Below, piece after piece: positions 33,901 through 44,586 of a stretch of 64,000 bases of DNA. The translations under genes and the position numbers were made by a program. The DNA comes from Ypsolopha sequella (lineage: Eukaryota > Arthropoda > Insecta > Lepidoptera > Ypsolophidae): the NCBI GenBank assembly GCA_934047225.1, contig OW203992.1, positions 13,071,501 through 13,135,500 of the forward strand, written 5' to 3'. The notes under the pieces are model-generated. The model made no database searches. It worked only from the letters and a program-made list of their open reading frames with translations, and was not told where the DNA came from. Each line of letters opens with the position of its first letter. Position 1 is the first letter of the stretch.

Positions 33901-36039
33901 TTCTGATAACACAATGCTATTCTGGGACAAGACTCTAAAAAGAAAAAAAACGAATTTAATATATTTAATATAGTTTTTGGGCTATGAAGAGAAGAGAATA
34001 TCCAAAGATCAGCTCTCTTCTTAAACTCAATAATAAATAGATGAGGATAATAACTAAATACTGTTGAATTGATTTCGTTTTTTTTTAGACAATTGATGTA
34101 GAAATTTTAAATAAATAATAAAAGAAATGTTTCATACATTATGCTTGTTTCAATTATGCTCAGAAAGATATACATATTCGACTTGAAAATAAATATGGAC
34201 CACCAGTACAGATTTTGTTGCACAATTGCAATGAAGTCTAATATAGTAGCGGATGTGGATTTGCTGTCCATACATTTTTGCCCACCATCCCCTAACTACT
34301 ATACCTACATACTTACTAACCATACTTTAGTTACATTCTTACCTGAATCTATCTCTTCTATAAAAACATGCAAGACCTTCAGCAACATCTTTGCCTTTCT
34401 TAAAGAACAACCCGTTCAAGCCTTCAGCTCCCAAAAGCGGTTGTAAACAGCGATTGAAGATTTTAACATCTACTTCTTGAAGACAAATTAAATCAGCATT
34501 ATATCCTGAAATATGTGTTAGTTATTTTATTGAGTTAAATAAAAAAAAAAAAGGCTCGTCTCAATGTGATTTTCTTACCTAGTAATTCTTTTAAGATGAG
34601 TTGCTTTCTGTAATCAATGTGAAGAGCATATGGTGGACAGTATGGATGGAGGGCTGTCCTTGTAAAATCAGAATCACAGTATAGATCGGCCAATATATTA
34701 TAGGTAATACAGCGAAAACTGGAAAAAAGCAGTTTTTTTTACATACATTTACATAAGTTCACATAACAATGATGTACCATTGTGCATAGTAAACATATCA
34801 AAATTATTTACTATCCATTCAAGATGCTATGAGAAGAAACTCTTTTGGAATGGTATGGTTCATGATGGCTGTGTGCATTAACAAAGCCAACAGAAGTGCA
34901 TGATTGACAGCATTGCTAACGCACACATTGTATTAGCATCTTGAGCAAATAATAGTTTATTATATTATGTGAATATCTGGATACCTTTTCGATTTCAATT
35001 TGTTTTTTGTAAACATATGTCTCGTTTCAAATGGGCATTTTCCAGGACCAGCTTCAATTAAACCAGTAGACAAGACTTCAACAGAAGGCCCCGACATTAA
35101 ATGGTTGCCTGAAAAAGAAAAGGTTTATTCAACTGTTCTATAAACTTAATACTAAATGAGAATATTAGATAATGTTTACACCAACATTATTTTTTTTGTT
35201 TCATCAAACAAAATGTGTACAATTGCCAGCTGTTTCAGCTTCCTATTTGTAGCTATTTCAACAGCTATATATAAGTAGCCTGTCATGCTGGCATCTGTAC
35301 ATCAAATAAGTGACTAAAATATTTAGGAAGTAAGTCTATGCTCACCTGGAACGCATTCTAATTTTAATTTCATTCCTATATCAGATGTGGATGGGGTGTA
35401 TATAAAACCATCTGCAAGCAGTTCCCATTTTATATGAGCCTCAATTATGTTATTGCCCTTTTCATTAACAGCTATTCCCTTGTACCACTTAAACATATTA
35501 TGGTTGTTCTCTGTATTCTGTGTTTCAAAGTGTTCAGGATAAACAGGGAACCCAGCCAATATACTCTTTGGTAAAGCCAAACTTACGACCCATGGCGGAT
35601 TAAATACAGCTTCATAAACATGATCAAAAATATTTAGCTTAATAGGGCCTTGTAATGAAAATAAATCAAGACAAGTCTGCTTTGTGGCCTCTATGACATT
35701 GTTCTTGTTATCAAAGAAGTTTGCTTCAACCACTTCAGCATTTTCCACTGGACCTTTTTTTTTATTCGACTTATTTACAATCTTCTGAATATTAGTACCT
35801 ATTCGACCAAGTAAACTCGCTAATGTTTCAGAGGGTTTTCGAGTTAGGTTGAACTGTCGTATAGTGTCTTCTTTAACTTTAAATAAAAAGGCGATGTCCA
35901 CTTTGTCTTCACTGATAATATATCTCAAATAAATTCTTTTTTGATCCATTACATTGGCTTTTGAAATGCTCAGGACCGAATTAAATCTGAAACTCCACTT
36001 TTGAAGATGTAGACGTGTTACCATACTAAACTGCAACAT
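30918..36039 (-). CDS. PDE12: 2',5'-phosphodiesterase 12, eight exons
   Basis: Exons 36039-35346, 35108-34985, 34718-34579, 34505-34343, 33934-33646, 33236-33116, 32540-32389, 31028-30918; all junctions are GT-AG and all phases agree, giving 597 aa (human PDE12 is of similar length). The C-terminal two-thirds is an endonuclease/exonuclease/phosphatase fold with its metal and catalytic residues visible: TYNILAD, LQEVD, GNSHLYFHPD, CGDFNS, CLDYIF and PSDHIAL. The N-terminal 230 aa begin with a basic stretch (MVTRLHLQKWSFRFN) that could be a mitochondrial presequence. Known PDE12 degrades 2',5'-oligoadenylates and removes poly(A) from mitochondrial RNA; function here is inferred from that family. 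Introns contain a SINE (5) and a foldback with a MITE inside (7). Predicted intact. Confidence 0.96.
31273..32104. mobile_element. Foldback transposon, 832 bp, with nested MITE
   Basis: Ends GGCTACGTTTCAAAACGTGT (left) and its inverse ending CGTTACGAAACGTACCC (right), with TAA on both sides (31270-31272, 32105-32107). A 3-bp TAA duplication would fit a PIF/Harbinger-type element but is too short to prove it. There is no transposase. It lies in PDE12 intron 7 and is interrupted by the MITE at 31700-31928. Confidence 0.65.
31700..31928. mobile_element. MITE with TA target duplication
   Basis: 229 bp with long inverted repeats: ACCCCCGGTTTCTGAAAGGC at the left, mirrored at the right, and pairing continues for about 47 bp through AACAGTAGATTAAAAAA. 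TA flanks it on both sides (31698-31699, 31929-31930), as for Tc1/mariner-type MITEs. Confidence 0.85.
33334..33570 (-). mobile_element. tRNA-derived SINE, partial, in PDE12 intron 5
   Basis: It has the non-tRNA body of the SINE family seen whole at 37053: CGTCACGACATGAATCCCC, GTGAACTGTGAAAT, and CTTACGATGTTTTCC. The tRNA-like head is missing (5'-truncated in its own orientation). Confidence 0.75.
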
Positions 36040-36720
36040 GTAAAGTTTGCCTGCGGTTACTAGACCTTATTGTATCACTTTATTAATTAATTATTCTCAC
36101 TTTTCAAAAGTATCTAGAAAAATAGGTACCATACATAACCTCACCAAAAAATATGACCACAAATTATAGAGGGATACAACATGACGTTTATAAACCACAG
36201 TGGACGACTTGAAATGGGTGCGTTCCGTTTTGGTTTAGCAGCCAGATTGTAAAATCCTTAGACCATAATTATAAGACAAGGCCATTTGGTAATGCTCTAA
36301 GGTAAAAACCCGCCATTTTCTAATTAATCGAAACAGAATACTTATATTCAAAATTTACCTAATAGTTCCTCAACAAAGCCTTATTAAACATAGGTAATAA
36401 GCTAACAAGTTATTATCTATGTTTCGTGTGAACTGTCATCGCGAAGTTTCCATCGGTTTCTAATTTACAGAAAGCAATGGAAACTTTGCTATGGCAGCAT
36501 ACACAAAACATAGGTAATAAGGTGTTGTTGAGAGGAACTATTGAGTATATAAGTGTTCTGTTTCGATTAATTAAAATTCATTACTGCTTGGCTGGCATGC
36601 ATACCCTATGGAGAGCGGTTTTCCAGACTGACCTTGATCAAGCTTTCAGAGGCAAACATAGATGGCGTTACCTTACTTTCAAGTGTCAAAAAGCCCAAGA
36701 TGAAGTATGCCTGTAGATGG
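36040..36720. other. PDE12 upstream flank, no gene seen
   Basis: AT-rich flank upstream of PDE12. ACATAGGTAATAAG occurs twice (36390 and 36508). The 79-codon open stretch at 36477 shows no family resemblance. No TATA box or initiator can be asserted. Confidence 0.4.
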
Positions 36721-36721
36721 T

Positions 36722-36960
36722 CTGTCTGTCCGTCTGTCACCAGGCTGTAGCTCATGAACCGTGATAGTTAGACAGTTGAAATTTTCACAGATTATGTATT
36801 TCTGTTGCCGCTATAAAAACCAGAATAAAATAAATATTTAAGGGGCTTCCATACAATAAACGTGATTTTTTTGCCGCTTTTATAAATAATGGTATGGAAC
36901 CCTTCGTGCGCGAGTACGACTCGCACTTGGCCGGTGTTTTTTGTCTTTGAAACCCCTCAA
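36722..36960. repeat. Dispersed repeat, retroposon 3' tail type
   Basis: GTCTGTCTGTCCGTCTGTCA at the left and ATGGTATGGAACCC then CGACTCGCACTTGGCCGG at the right. A diverged relative with the same two landmarks lies at 62335-62815 (GTACGGAACCC, TGACTCGCACTTGCCC). Phrases like these are common in lepidopteran genomes. Confidence 0.6.
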
Positions 36961-37052
36961 TAAGAGCTATTTTCTTCCTGGTGAAATTCATAGAATTAAA
37001 TGACATTAGATTTTAAGAGTTATTGTTTATAAAATAAATAAATATAATTATA

Positions 37053-37397
37053 TCGTCACGACATGAACCCCCGGGGAGGTTTCAGAGGTGTTTCAAGTGT
37101 GAACTGTGAAATACAAGTCACATTCTACACTCGGTATAGCCGCGTTTCACCGACGATTATTAAGTCCCAACTTGATGGGTGAGTCCTATCGCCGTACTTC
37201 GAGCACAAATACAAGCTTTTTAGGGCATCCTGGTTTCTTTACGATGTTTTCCTTCACCGTTCAGCTAGTGCTAAGTAAGAACAAATACTATGCACATAAA
37301 TTTCGAAAAACTCATTGGTATATGCCCGACCGAGAATAGAACTTGGATCTCAAGATTGAGAGGCAGCGTTCTACCCCCGAGCTACCGCCGCGCCACT
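37053..37397 (-). mobile_element. tRNA-derived SINE, near full length
   Basis: Read on the minus strand it starts with a tRNA-like head (GCGCGGCGGTAGCTCGGGGG as an A-box region, and a decayed B box near 37343), then the family-specific body ending at CGTCACGACATG. Relatives lie at 33334, 38740 and 51364. Confidence 0.8.
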
Positions 37398-37555
37398 TGT
37401 TTATGTGTTGTCTTTATTCAAACACGTATCTAAGGGGTGGGATATTTGGGATTTATCCCCCCTGAAATCTAGCGTAACATACACGGGATGGGACAAATTC
37501 TAATTTGGCGGCATTATTGCGACAGAAATATCGGCGAAACATTTATTTTCAGTGC

Positions 37556-37740
37556 GGTGGGCCATCCATCCATCAGTCTAGTTCGTCCACTGCTGGAGAT
37601 AAGCCTTCCCAGGACTTTGCCACTCCCGGCGGTCATTCTGGAAGAATTGCCCATACTCACACACGCTGGGCAGGCGGGTTGGTGATCGCGGTGCCGGAAC
37701 TCTCACACCAGGGCCGCGTTCATAAATTAGGGGTCGCTTC
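37556..37740. repeat. Dispersed lepidopteran-type repeat
   Basis: It contains GTCCACTGCTGGAGATAAGC followed by TTTGCCACTCCCGGCGG, wording typical of repeats scattered in moth and butterfly genomes, from general knowledge. The open stretches over it at 37488 and 37505 are not genes. Confidence 0.5.
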
Positions 37741-38335
37741 ACGGGTTCTAATGCCATCTCTGTCGCACGCGTTGGAAATTGTGTACGCTATCCTGCTGTC
37801 AGTGTTGGAACCTGACGAAAGTGTTAATTTATGAACGTCTATCAGAGACGCTCCACGTCGTGCGGTGTGCCAAGTGGAAGAATATATAAAAGAAACCATC
37901 CGAAATAATGAAAGATCTGGATGCGTCCTGACCCCATGTCCCCCCCTCCCGAACTAAAAGTCTGGATACGTGCTTGGTCTTATCTGCGTTGTGTTTGTCG
38001 TTTTACGTATTCGTTCTCTTCTCTTTAAAGAATAAAATGTGATTTGCTGACTATCTGATGTGCTCTGTGTACCTGATCTTATTGGCAGAAAATGTTGGCA
38101 AGAAGAAAGCCAATGGCCAAATAGAAAAAAAAAGCAATAATGACCAATGTTTGAAATATTTTCTCATGGCAACTTTGATGACAACGTGTCAATTTTATTG
38201 TACGCGTTGCAAAAGCCAACCGCGAGAAGTGAACGTGAAGTTCCAAATTTGACTCCATTCTCTAAGGTTCTTCAGATTATACACGTATTCACTGTATTTA
38301 TCACTTAGTTTGTTATCTTCTGACTGAATATCAAA

Positions 38336-38996
<661 letters not shown>

Positions 38997-39289
38997 TAAG
39001 TAAATTTAAAATTAGTTTTATTCGTACATTGTGGAAGAGAGATTGAGAGCATGTTTATATTAAGAGAACTGTTTATAGTTTTCACAGATTGAGGTGAATG
39101 TAATTTAATATATTTCATGGTACATATGTGAAAGAATTAATATTATTAAAATAAACATTTTTAAAAGTATCTGTGAGTACTGATTATTAACACCTAATGC
39201 TGGTTCCAGCCTAGGCTAGATCTAGATTTTATGAAATGACTCTTAAGTAATTCTTAATATTTTTAAATAAAAAAATAATAACTATTAAA

Positions 39290-39540
39290 ATAAAGCTGAT
39301 TTTGAAGGTTTTAGTTTTAGTTTGACGTATCTAAATTTACACTAAGTTGTGATTAAAACGAAGAGCCATTTTCAAGTCACGAATTTATAAACGTCAAACC
39401 TAAAATCTACTAAATTTATGTTTGACAGCACTAATTTACTCAACTTATGTGTTTTGGTATTTTCACGGCACAGTTTAGAGCTGTCACTTGAGTAAATTTA
39501 GTATTTTTAGTAAGATTTTAATCAGCTGCTCATAAGGTCC
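39290..39540. repeat. Degenerate inverted repeat related to MITE family 1
   Basis: AAAGCTGATTTTGAAGG at the left, ATGTTTGACAGCACTAA near 39420 and TTTTAATCAGCTG at the right match landmarks of the elements at 4518 and 14520. Another single end lies at 43895-43920 (CCTTCAAAATCGGCTTTAAT). Confidence 0.5.
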
Positions 39541-39639
39541 CTCATAAAAACTGACTAAATTTTCCGAGGACTTTTCCTGTAGTATTTTACAGTTTTGTGA
39601 TAGAAATAGATGTGTACCGTATTAAAAACATTCTTCGAC

Positions 39640-39955
39640 ACGTACACACTTCAATCAAATACATTTTTGAATTGCAGTTTTGCCAAAATTTGTGTTATAA
39701 CCTGATGACACATCTACGTTTTATTTCTATTGAAAAGAGTAGATTTATCCACTTACATACAGTTTGCGACCCTTGTATGATGGTAAGGTATGATGAGGGA
39801 GAACATCGTAGTTGCTCTCGTCACATACACACTTCAATCAAACACATTTTTAAATTGCAGTTTTTCCAAAATTTGTCCATTTACATACAACTTGCAAGCC
39901 TTGTATGATGGTAAGGTATGATGAGGGATAACATCGTAGTTGCTCTCGTATACAA
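39640..39955. repeat. Tandem duplication, two unequal units
   Basis: CACACTTCAATCAAATACAT recurs as CACACTTCAATCAAACACAT about 185 bp later. CCTTGTATGATGGTAAGGTA and CATCGTAGTTGCTCTCGT recur about 125 bp apart, so the second unit has an internal deletion. The 103-codon open stretch over it (39597-39908) is repeat sequence. From 39960 to 40815 I see no gene. Confidence 0.8.
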
Positions 39956-40815
39956 AAACTATAAGAAACACATAGTAAGGTTTATGGGAGCACTAGCGTC
40001 TGTGGTGTCGTTCAACCCTTCCGAGCTATGAGTTGCTACCCGAATAATAGATTTCATTACTTGTTAAAGCAACAAACTCTCGTGAGACAGCAGCAACAAT
40101 TTTTTTGGCCTACTGTGCCTGCACAACATGTTCATTGATCACTAGGCAGATGAATTAGGTTTAACGAGAAACAACCATCAAGCCGAGGTAGAACAGCTTA
40201 ATGTCGAACAGATCAGGTATGGGTTCGGGCGGTTGATTGAATTTCACCTTGTATAATATATATTTTACCTATAATTTTAATCGTATATATATTGCTACAT
40301 AAATTAAATAAACCTTTAATCCATGTACATTTATTATTTTATTACATATCTTTTTATTAGATTAAATTTAACATGTAAAAAGTGTATTATATATACCTAC
40401 TTTGCAAAATAAACTATTTGAATTTGAATTCGAATCTGAAGGGCAAGCAACATGTTGCCGAGTCATGGAAACTCTTTTATTTTACTAATAGGATTTGATA
40501 AATTAAAAATTAAACATTTTATAAATTAGATTTAATTCATAGCACTAAAACACCAAATGTTAAAATAGTACATCGCAGTCCAGATCGGGGCTCAGATTTA
40601 TGTTACTCATGGTTTCTATAGGGTCCTGCCATCTTCGGGCGCACCAGCCCCATACCGACTAGGAGTAAATTTGGTCATCACTCATGATCTCTACTCATAG
40701 ATAACATCAGTATCCAGGAAATGTTTTCGGCCATGCTCAGAACTGCATCTGCCATGCCATTTAGGATCAAGTGGTCATTCATTCATTTAGACCATCTTCA
40801 CTGGACCTTGCATTT

Positions 40816-41647
40816 TCATGTATCACTTGCATCAATGGCCTCGGAACCATGCGCTGGACTGAAAATAAATATATCATGTTTAATTATCTAAGAGATTTTA
40901 AAAGAAATTATTTGGGGCCAAAGCACATTCTGCATACTGAATAATTAGAATGCACCTTTTTGACCGCCATAGTTTTGTAGATGTACAGATCCAAGCCGTC
41001 ACAAAGAATACAGTAACAGAAAGCCGCTCTATGTGGGCGGTCCCTTACAAACTAAATGTGATTTTAAATTAGTCAGGGATGTAAGCAAATACAGGCTAAG
41101 ACGGTTATTGCTCAGCTCACAGCCTTGAGCTTACTTTTGCAAGGAATACCCTAAGTAAGCTGAAGTGGAAATTGCACCAAAAGCATTTGTTGCTTAGTAA
41201 CCATATATATTAAGTTATAGGAGATAAATCTTGACACGGCTTAGGCATGCTGGGCGTATCTAAAATGTTAAGTGATGTCAGTTGATTTCTGGCTTCAAAG
41301 TATCTCTGTTTTAGGCTTTGAAAGGAAAAAAACAAAGATACATACTTGCTTGCTCCGTCATATCCAAAGAGTACATTATATGTTATATCTCTGGCACGTC
41401 CCAACGTATTTTGAAGGGCGAGGTCTCTCCATATCTGCACCACTTGAGGATGAACCCCGTTTCCTAGAAAAGCAGATAAACGTTAGCACCCAGTCTATTG
41501 AAGTTTTTAAAAAAGGTATCTTTGATTTTATCTAGATCAAAACTTACCACGCACTAAATTCATGAGCATGTACCTATGTAGTCTCCAACATGAGGCTTCG
41601 TCTGTCTTTCTCTTGTTCGAGCTTTTACTGCTGTTCCTGTTACTCAT
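40816..41647 (-). CDS. Small three-exon gene, unrecognised
   Basis: Exons 41647-41548, 41463-41346 and 40858-40816 give 86 aa with agreeing phases (1, then 2) and good splice signals (GTG|GTAAGT, CTTTTCTAG, CAA|GTATGT, TTATTTTCAG). The product starts with a Ser/Lys-rich tail (MSNRNSSKSSNKRKTDEA), then SCWRLHRYMLMNLVRGNGVH and the helical-looking PQVVQIWRDLALQNTLGRAR, and ends SEAIDASDT. There is no signal peptide or membrane segment. I do not recognise a family. Longer codon runs in the correct frame of every exon argue for a real gene; the last exon is the weakest. Confidence 0.6.
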
Positions 41648-42017
41648 ATCGAAAATTTCAAAGAAAAGAAAATAATTTATCATCTCGCCTCGTCTGTCAA
41701 AGTTGTTAAGTTTTGCCAGGACAATAATCTTAAAAATAACCTACATAACTAAAATAACTATGAACGTGACAGATAAAATTATTTAATTTTGATAATGATC
41801 AGTTCTGGTACTCTTTCTTGAAGAATTTTATCAGTAGGTTGTCCAAAAACAATGTTCCAGTTAGTAAAACCCCGGGGAAAATACTAAAATATTAAAATAA
41901 AATAATTAACAACATGGTCGTAATTCTACCAAGAAGTAGAAATACTGATTGCTTGCCATACTGACCGAATGGAATCACCCGAAATGTTGATTATTGTCAA
42001 TATTATTGTTGATTAAT

Positions 42018-43687
42018 CCCTCGTACTCGCAAACAAACAATCATTAAAAAAATTAGAAGTTATCCAGGCCAAATGCTTACGACTAGTCATTGGGGCCATG
42101 AAAAGTTCCCCAATAAACGCTCTGCAAGTCGAATCAGCTGATCCTCCATTAAACATCAGAAGACAATTCTTGTCGGACCGTTTCCTTTTTAAAATTTGTC
42201 AATTTTCTAACCACCCCCTTATCCCAAAACTTCGTCTTCTGGATAATTACGTACATACAAACCCCTTCTGGTCAAACAAAACCATTCCCTGTTTAATCAA
42301 AAGTTTTAGGAAACTTGGTGCCATTAAATTTGACATCCACAAATTTTCTCATCATCCAAATTTTCGCTTTGATTTCGAATCATTAATTTTCCAACCAAAC
42401 ATCCACATAACTTTAGATATAAATAAAGACTCCCCTAATACAGAAACTAAACTCCGGAACATTATACATCAAAGGTGGTCCGATTATGATATATTTTTCA
42501 CAGACTCGTCAAAATTAAATCCGGAGGGTTCAGTTGGCTCCGCTTTTTATCACGAATCAGGCAATGTTTCGAAATTATTCAAATACCCATTCATTAGTAC
42601 AGTCTTCACAGGAGAGTGCATGGCCATTCTAGAATCAATCAAATATATATTAGAACACAACTTAGATAAATCTTTAATACTTTCCGACTGTCACTCTGCA
42701 CTCCAGTCTATCATATCCAACCCCTTCGATAAAAATTCAATATGTCCTATCGCCCTCGAAATAAAACATTTACTTAAATTAGCATCACTTTCTAGTCTTG
42801 ACATAATTCTTGCCTGGATTCCTGGCCATTCTGGGATTAAGGGTAATGAAATAGCTGATTCCTTAGCCAAAACAGCCACCACTCACGGGGAAAAAAATAA
42901 TTTCAAAATATACTCCCATGACTTAATTCTCCTTCCAGTTCAATACATTTCTAAATCATGGAACAATTCTTGGAAATCCAGCAGCTCCATTAAAGGAAAA
43001 CACCTATTCAACATCCAACCTTCAATAAAATTAAAACCATGGTTCTCTAAAATTAAGTTCAGTAAAAAAATCACCTCTATAATATCAAGGTTACGTTTAG
43101 GTCATTGTTGCTCTCCGGCCCACCTTGCAAGAATAAGGATTCGGGACCACTCCCTTTGTGAATGTGGAATTGAAGATGGTACAATTGAACATATTTTATT
43201 TAACTGTCCCATAAATAACTCTCCTTCTTTATTAGACCTTTTAATTAGTAACAAAGTAAATCTCCCAACTAGTCCTTCATATATCCTTTCCTTTTCTGAT
43301 AAAGACGCCACTAGAGCATTAGCCTCATTCTTAGTCCTCAACAAAATCATACTGTAGCTAAGTAGACCACTATAATCCATTACAGATGTCATCCAACCCT
43401 TCTTATTTATCTAACTGTATAATTAAAACAGGTATACCTTACTATATACTAGTAATATCCATAAGTTTAATCTTTCACTATGTATCTAACTTCACCATAC
43501 GAAACCAACTTTTATTTTACTCATCTTCATACGTATATTACATTTCCATCGATCGATATTTATATTTATTATAATTTTATTTCTCTCAAGAGGTAATAAC
43601 TCGTCCCTTCCTTCTTCTTATTATATTTTCTTTTAATATCACTTGACGCTGGCAAAACTGACCTTTAAAAAAGGAGTCCGTACTTGC

Positions 43688-43734
<47 letters not shown>
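42018..43734 (+). mobile_element. 5'-truncated LINE with poly(A) and 13-bp target duplication
   Basis: An insertion bounded by ATTGTTGATTAAT at 42005-42017 and 43734-43746, ending in 44 A (43691-43734): the signature of target-primed reverse transcription. It holds only the end of ORF2. It lies about 370 bp upstream of the small gene's start codon and 840 bp beyond the end of frizzled. Confidence 0.95.
42040..43357 (+). pseudogene. LINE ORF2 C-terminus: RNase H and zinc-finger tail
   Basis: Open from the truncation point (QSLKKLEVIQAKCLRLVIGA, end of the thumb/connection) to the stop at 43355-43357. An RNase H domain follows with catalytic residues visible: DIFFTDSSKL (first Asp), FTGECMAILESI (Glu), LILSDCHSALQSI (Asp) and ILAWIPGHSGIKGNEIADSL (final Asp). 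The C-terminus has CECGIEDGTIEHILFNC, a CCHC-like finger typical of RNase H-bearing LINEs of the I/Jockey group. No frameshift was seen, so the insertion is fairly young. It has no RT or endonuclease, so it is inactive. Confidence 0.92.
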
Positions 43735-43737
<3 letters not shown>

Positions 43738-43749
43738 TTGATTAATGGT

Positions 43750-44580
43750 CCATTCCTATCTGTGGTCCGTTATCTGTGAATTAAACTTAAGAGCGACCTA
43801 AAAGCTTGTAAATTTTAGTTAGTGTGCCCTTCAAAATAGCAAAAAATGGTGCTGTCATTTAAAATTAAGTTTTTTAGTAGGTTTCTTATCTTAAAACTAA
43901 AACCTTCAAAATCGGCTTTAATAACTACATAAGATTTCTATAATTTAAAAGCAACTTTTTTTTTTGTTGGTTTGAATGAAATATTGAAATTGCTGTTGAG
44001 TTGAGCAGTTAATCAGTACCTATAGTTTTTATTTGCCCAAGCAAGTAAAGAAAAAAATATCCAAAAGATTAAGGACTAACATTTATGTATATCCTCATGG
44101 ATTCGAGAATGTTCATGCACTATCGAACTATTATGATATCAAGCATTGGGAATATTATATATAATGAGATATCATGATCTCACTGTGCTGACACAACACA
44201 ATCTTCAATCATCAATCTTGAAAGGGAGCTTGTTCAGTAACATGCAAAATAATTATTTGCAAATTTTGGCTGTTTTTCTATGATGTGTGTAGTATGTAGC
44301 CCAGTAATGGGTTAATATGTTCTATAGTTCAGTTAAGATTGAAACAAATGGAGCTTCATGAAAATACAACTTTATCAAATGTCATACTTAAAAATAAAGT
44401 ACAAAACAATTGTACAAATTACATGATTTAAATTGATCTTACACAAAACAATACTCTAAAATAATGGCTAAAACAGTATAAAAACTAAACCTAAAAAGAT
44501 TCAGAGAGAAACTAATAAGTACGCTATCAGCCTTATCAAAATTTCAGCAGTAATTTACAAATAAAATGCAATGACACATT
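43750..44580. other. Intergenic, 3' of frizzled
   Basis: It contains one end of a MITE family 1-like element (43895-43920). The rest is AT-rich with no gene. A canonical minus-strand AATAAA for frizzled was not found close to the stop at 44589-44587. Confidence 0.4.
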
Positions 44581-44586
44581 TTTCAT

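Noticed and set aside
37488..37834. Overlapping open stretches of 65 and 109 codons
   Set aside because: They cover a dispersed repeat of lepidopteran type; composition, not coding, keeps the frames open.
39597..39908. 103-codon open stretch with internal repetition
   Set aside because: The repetition is a DNA tandem duplication; no start context, splice partner or homology is seen.
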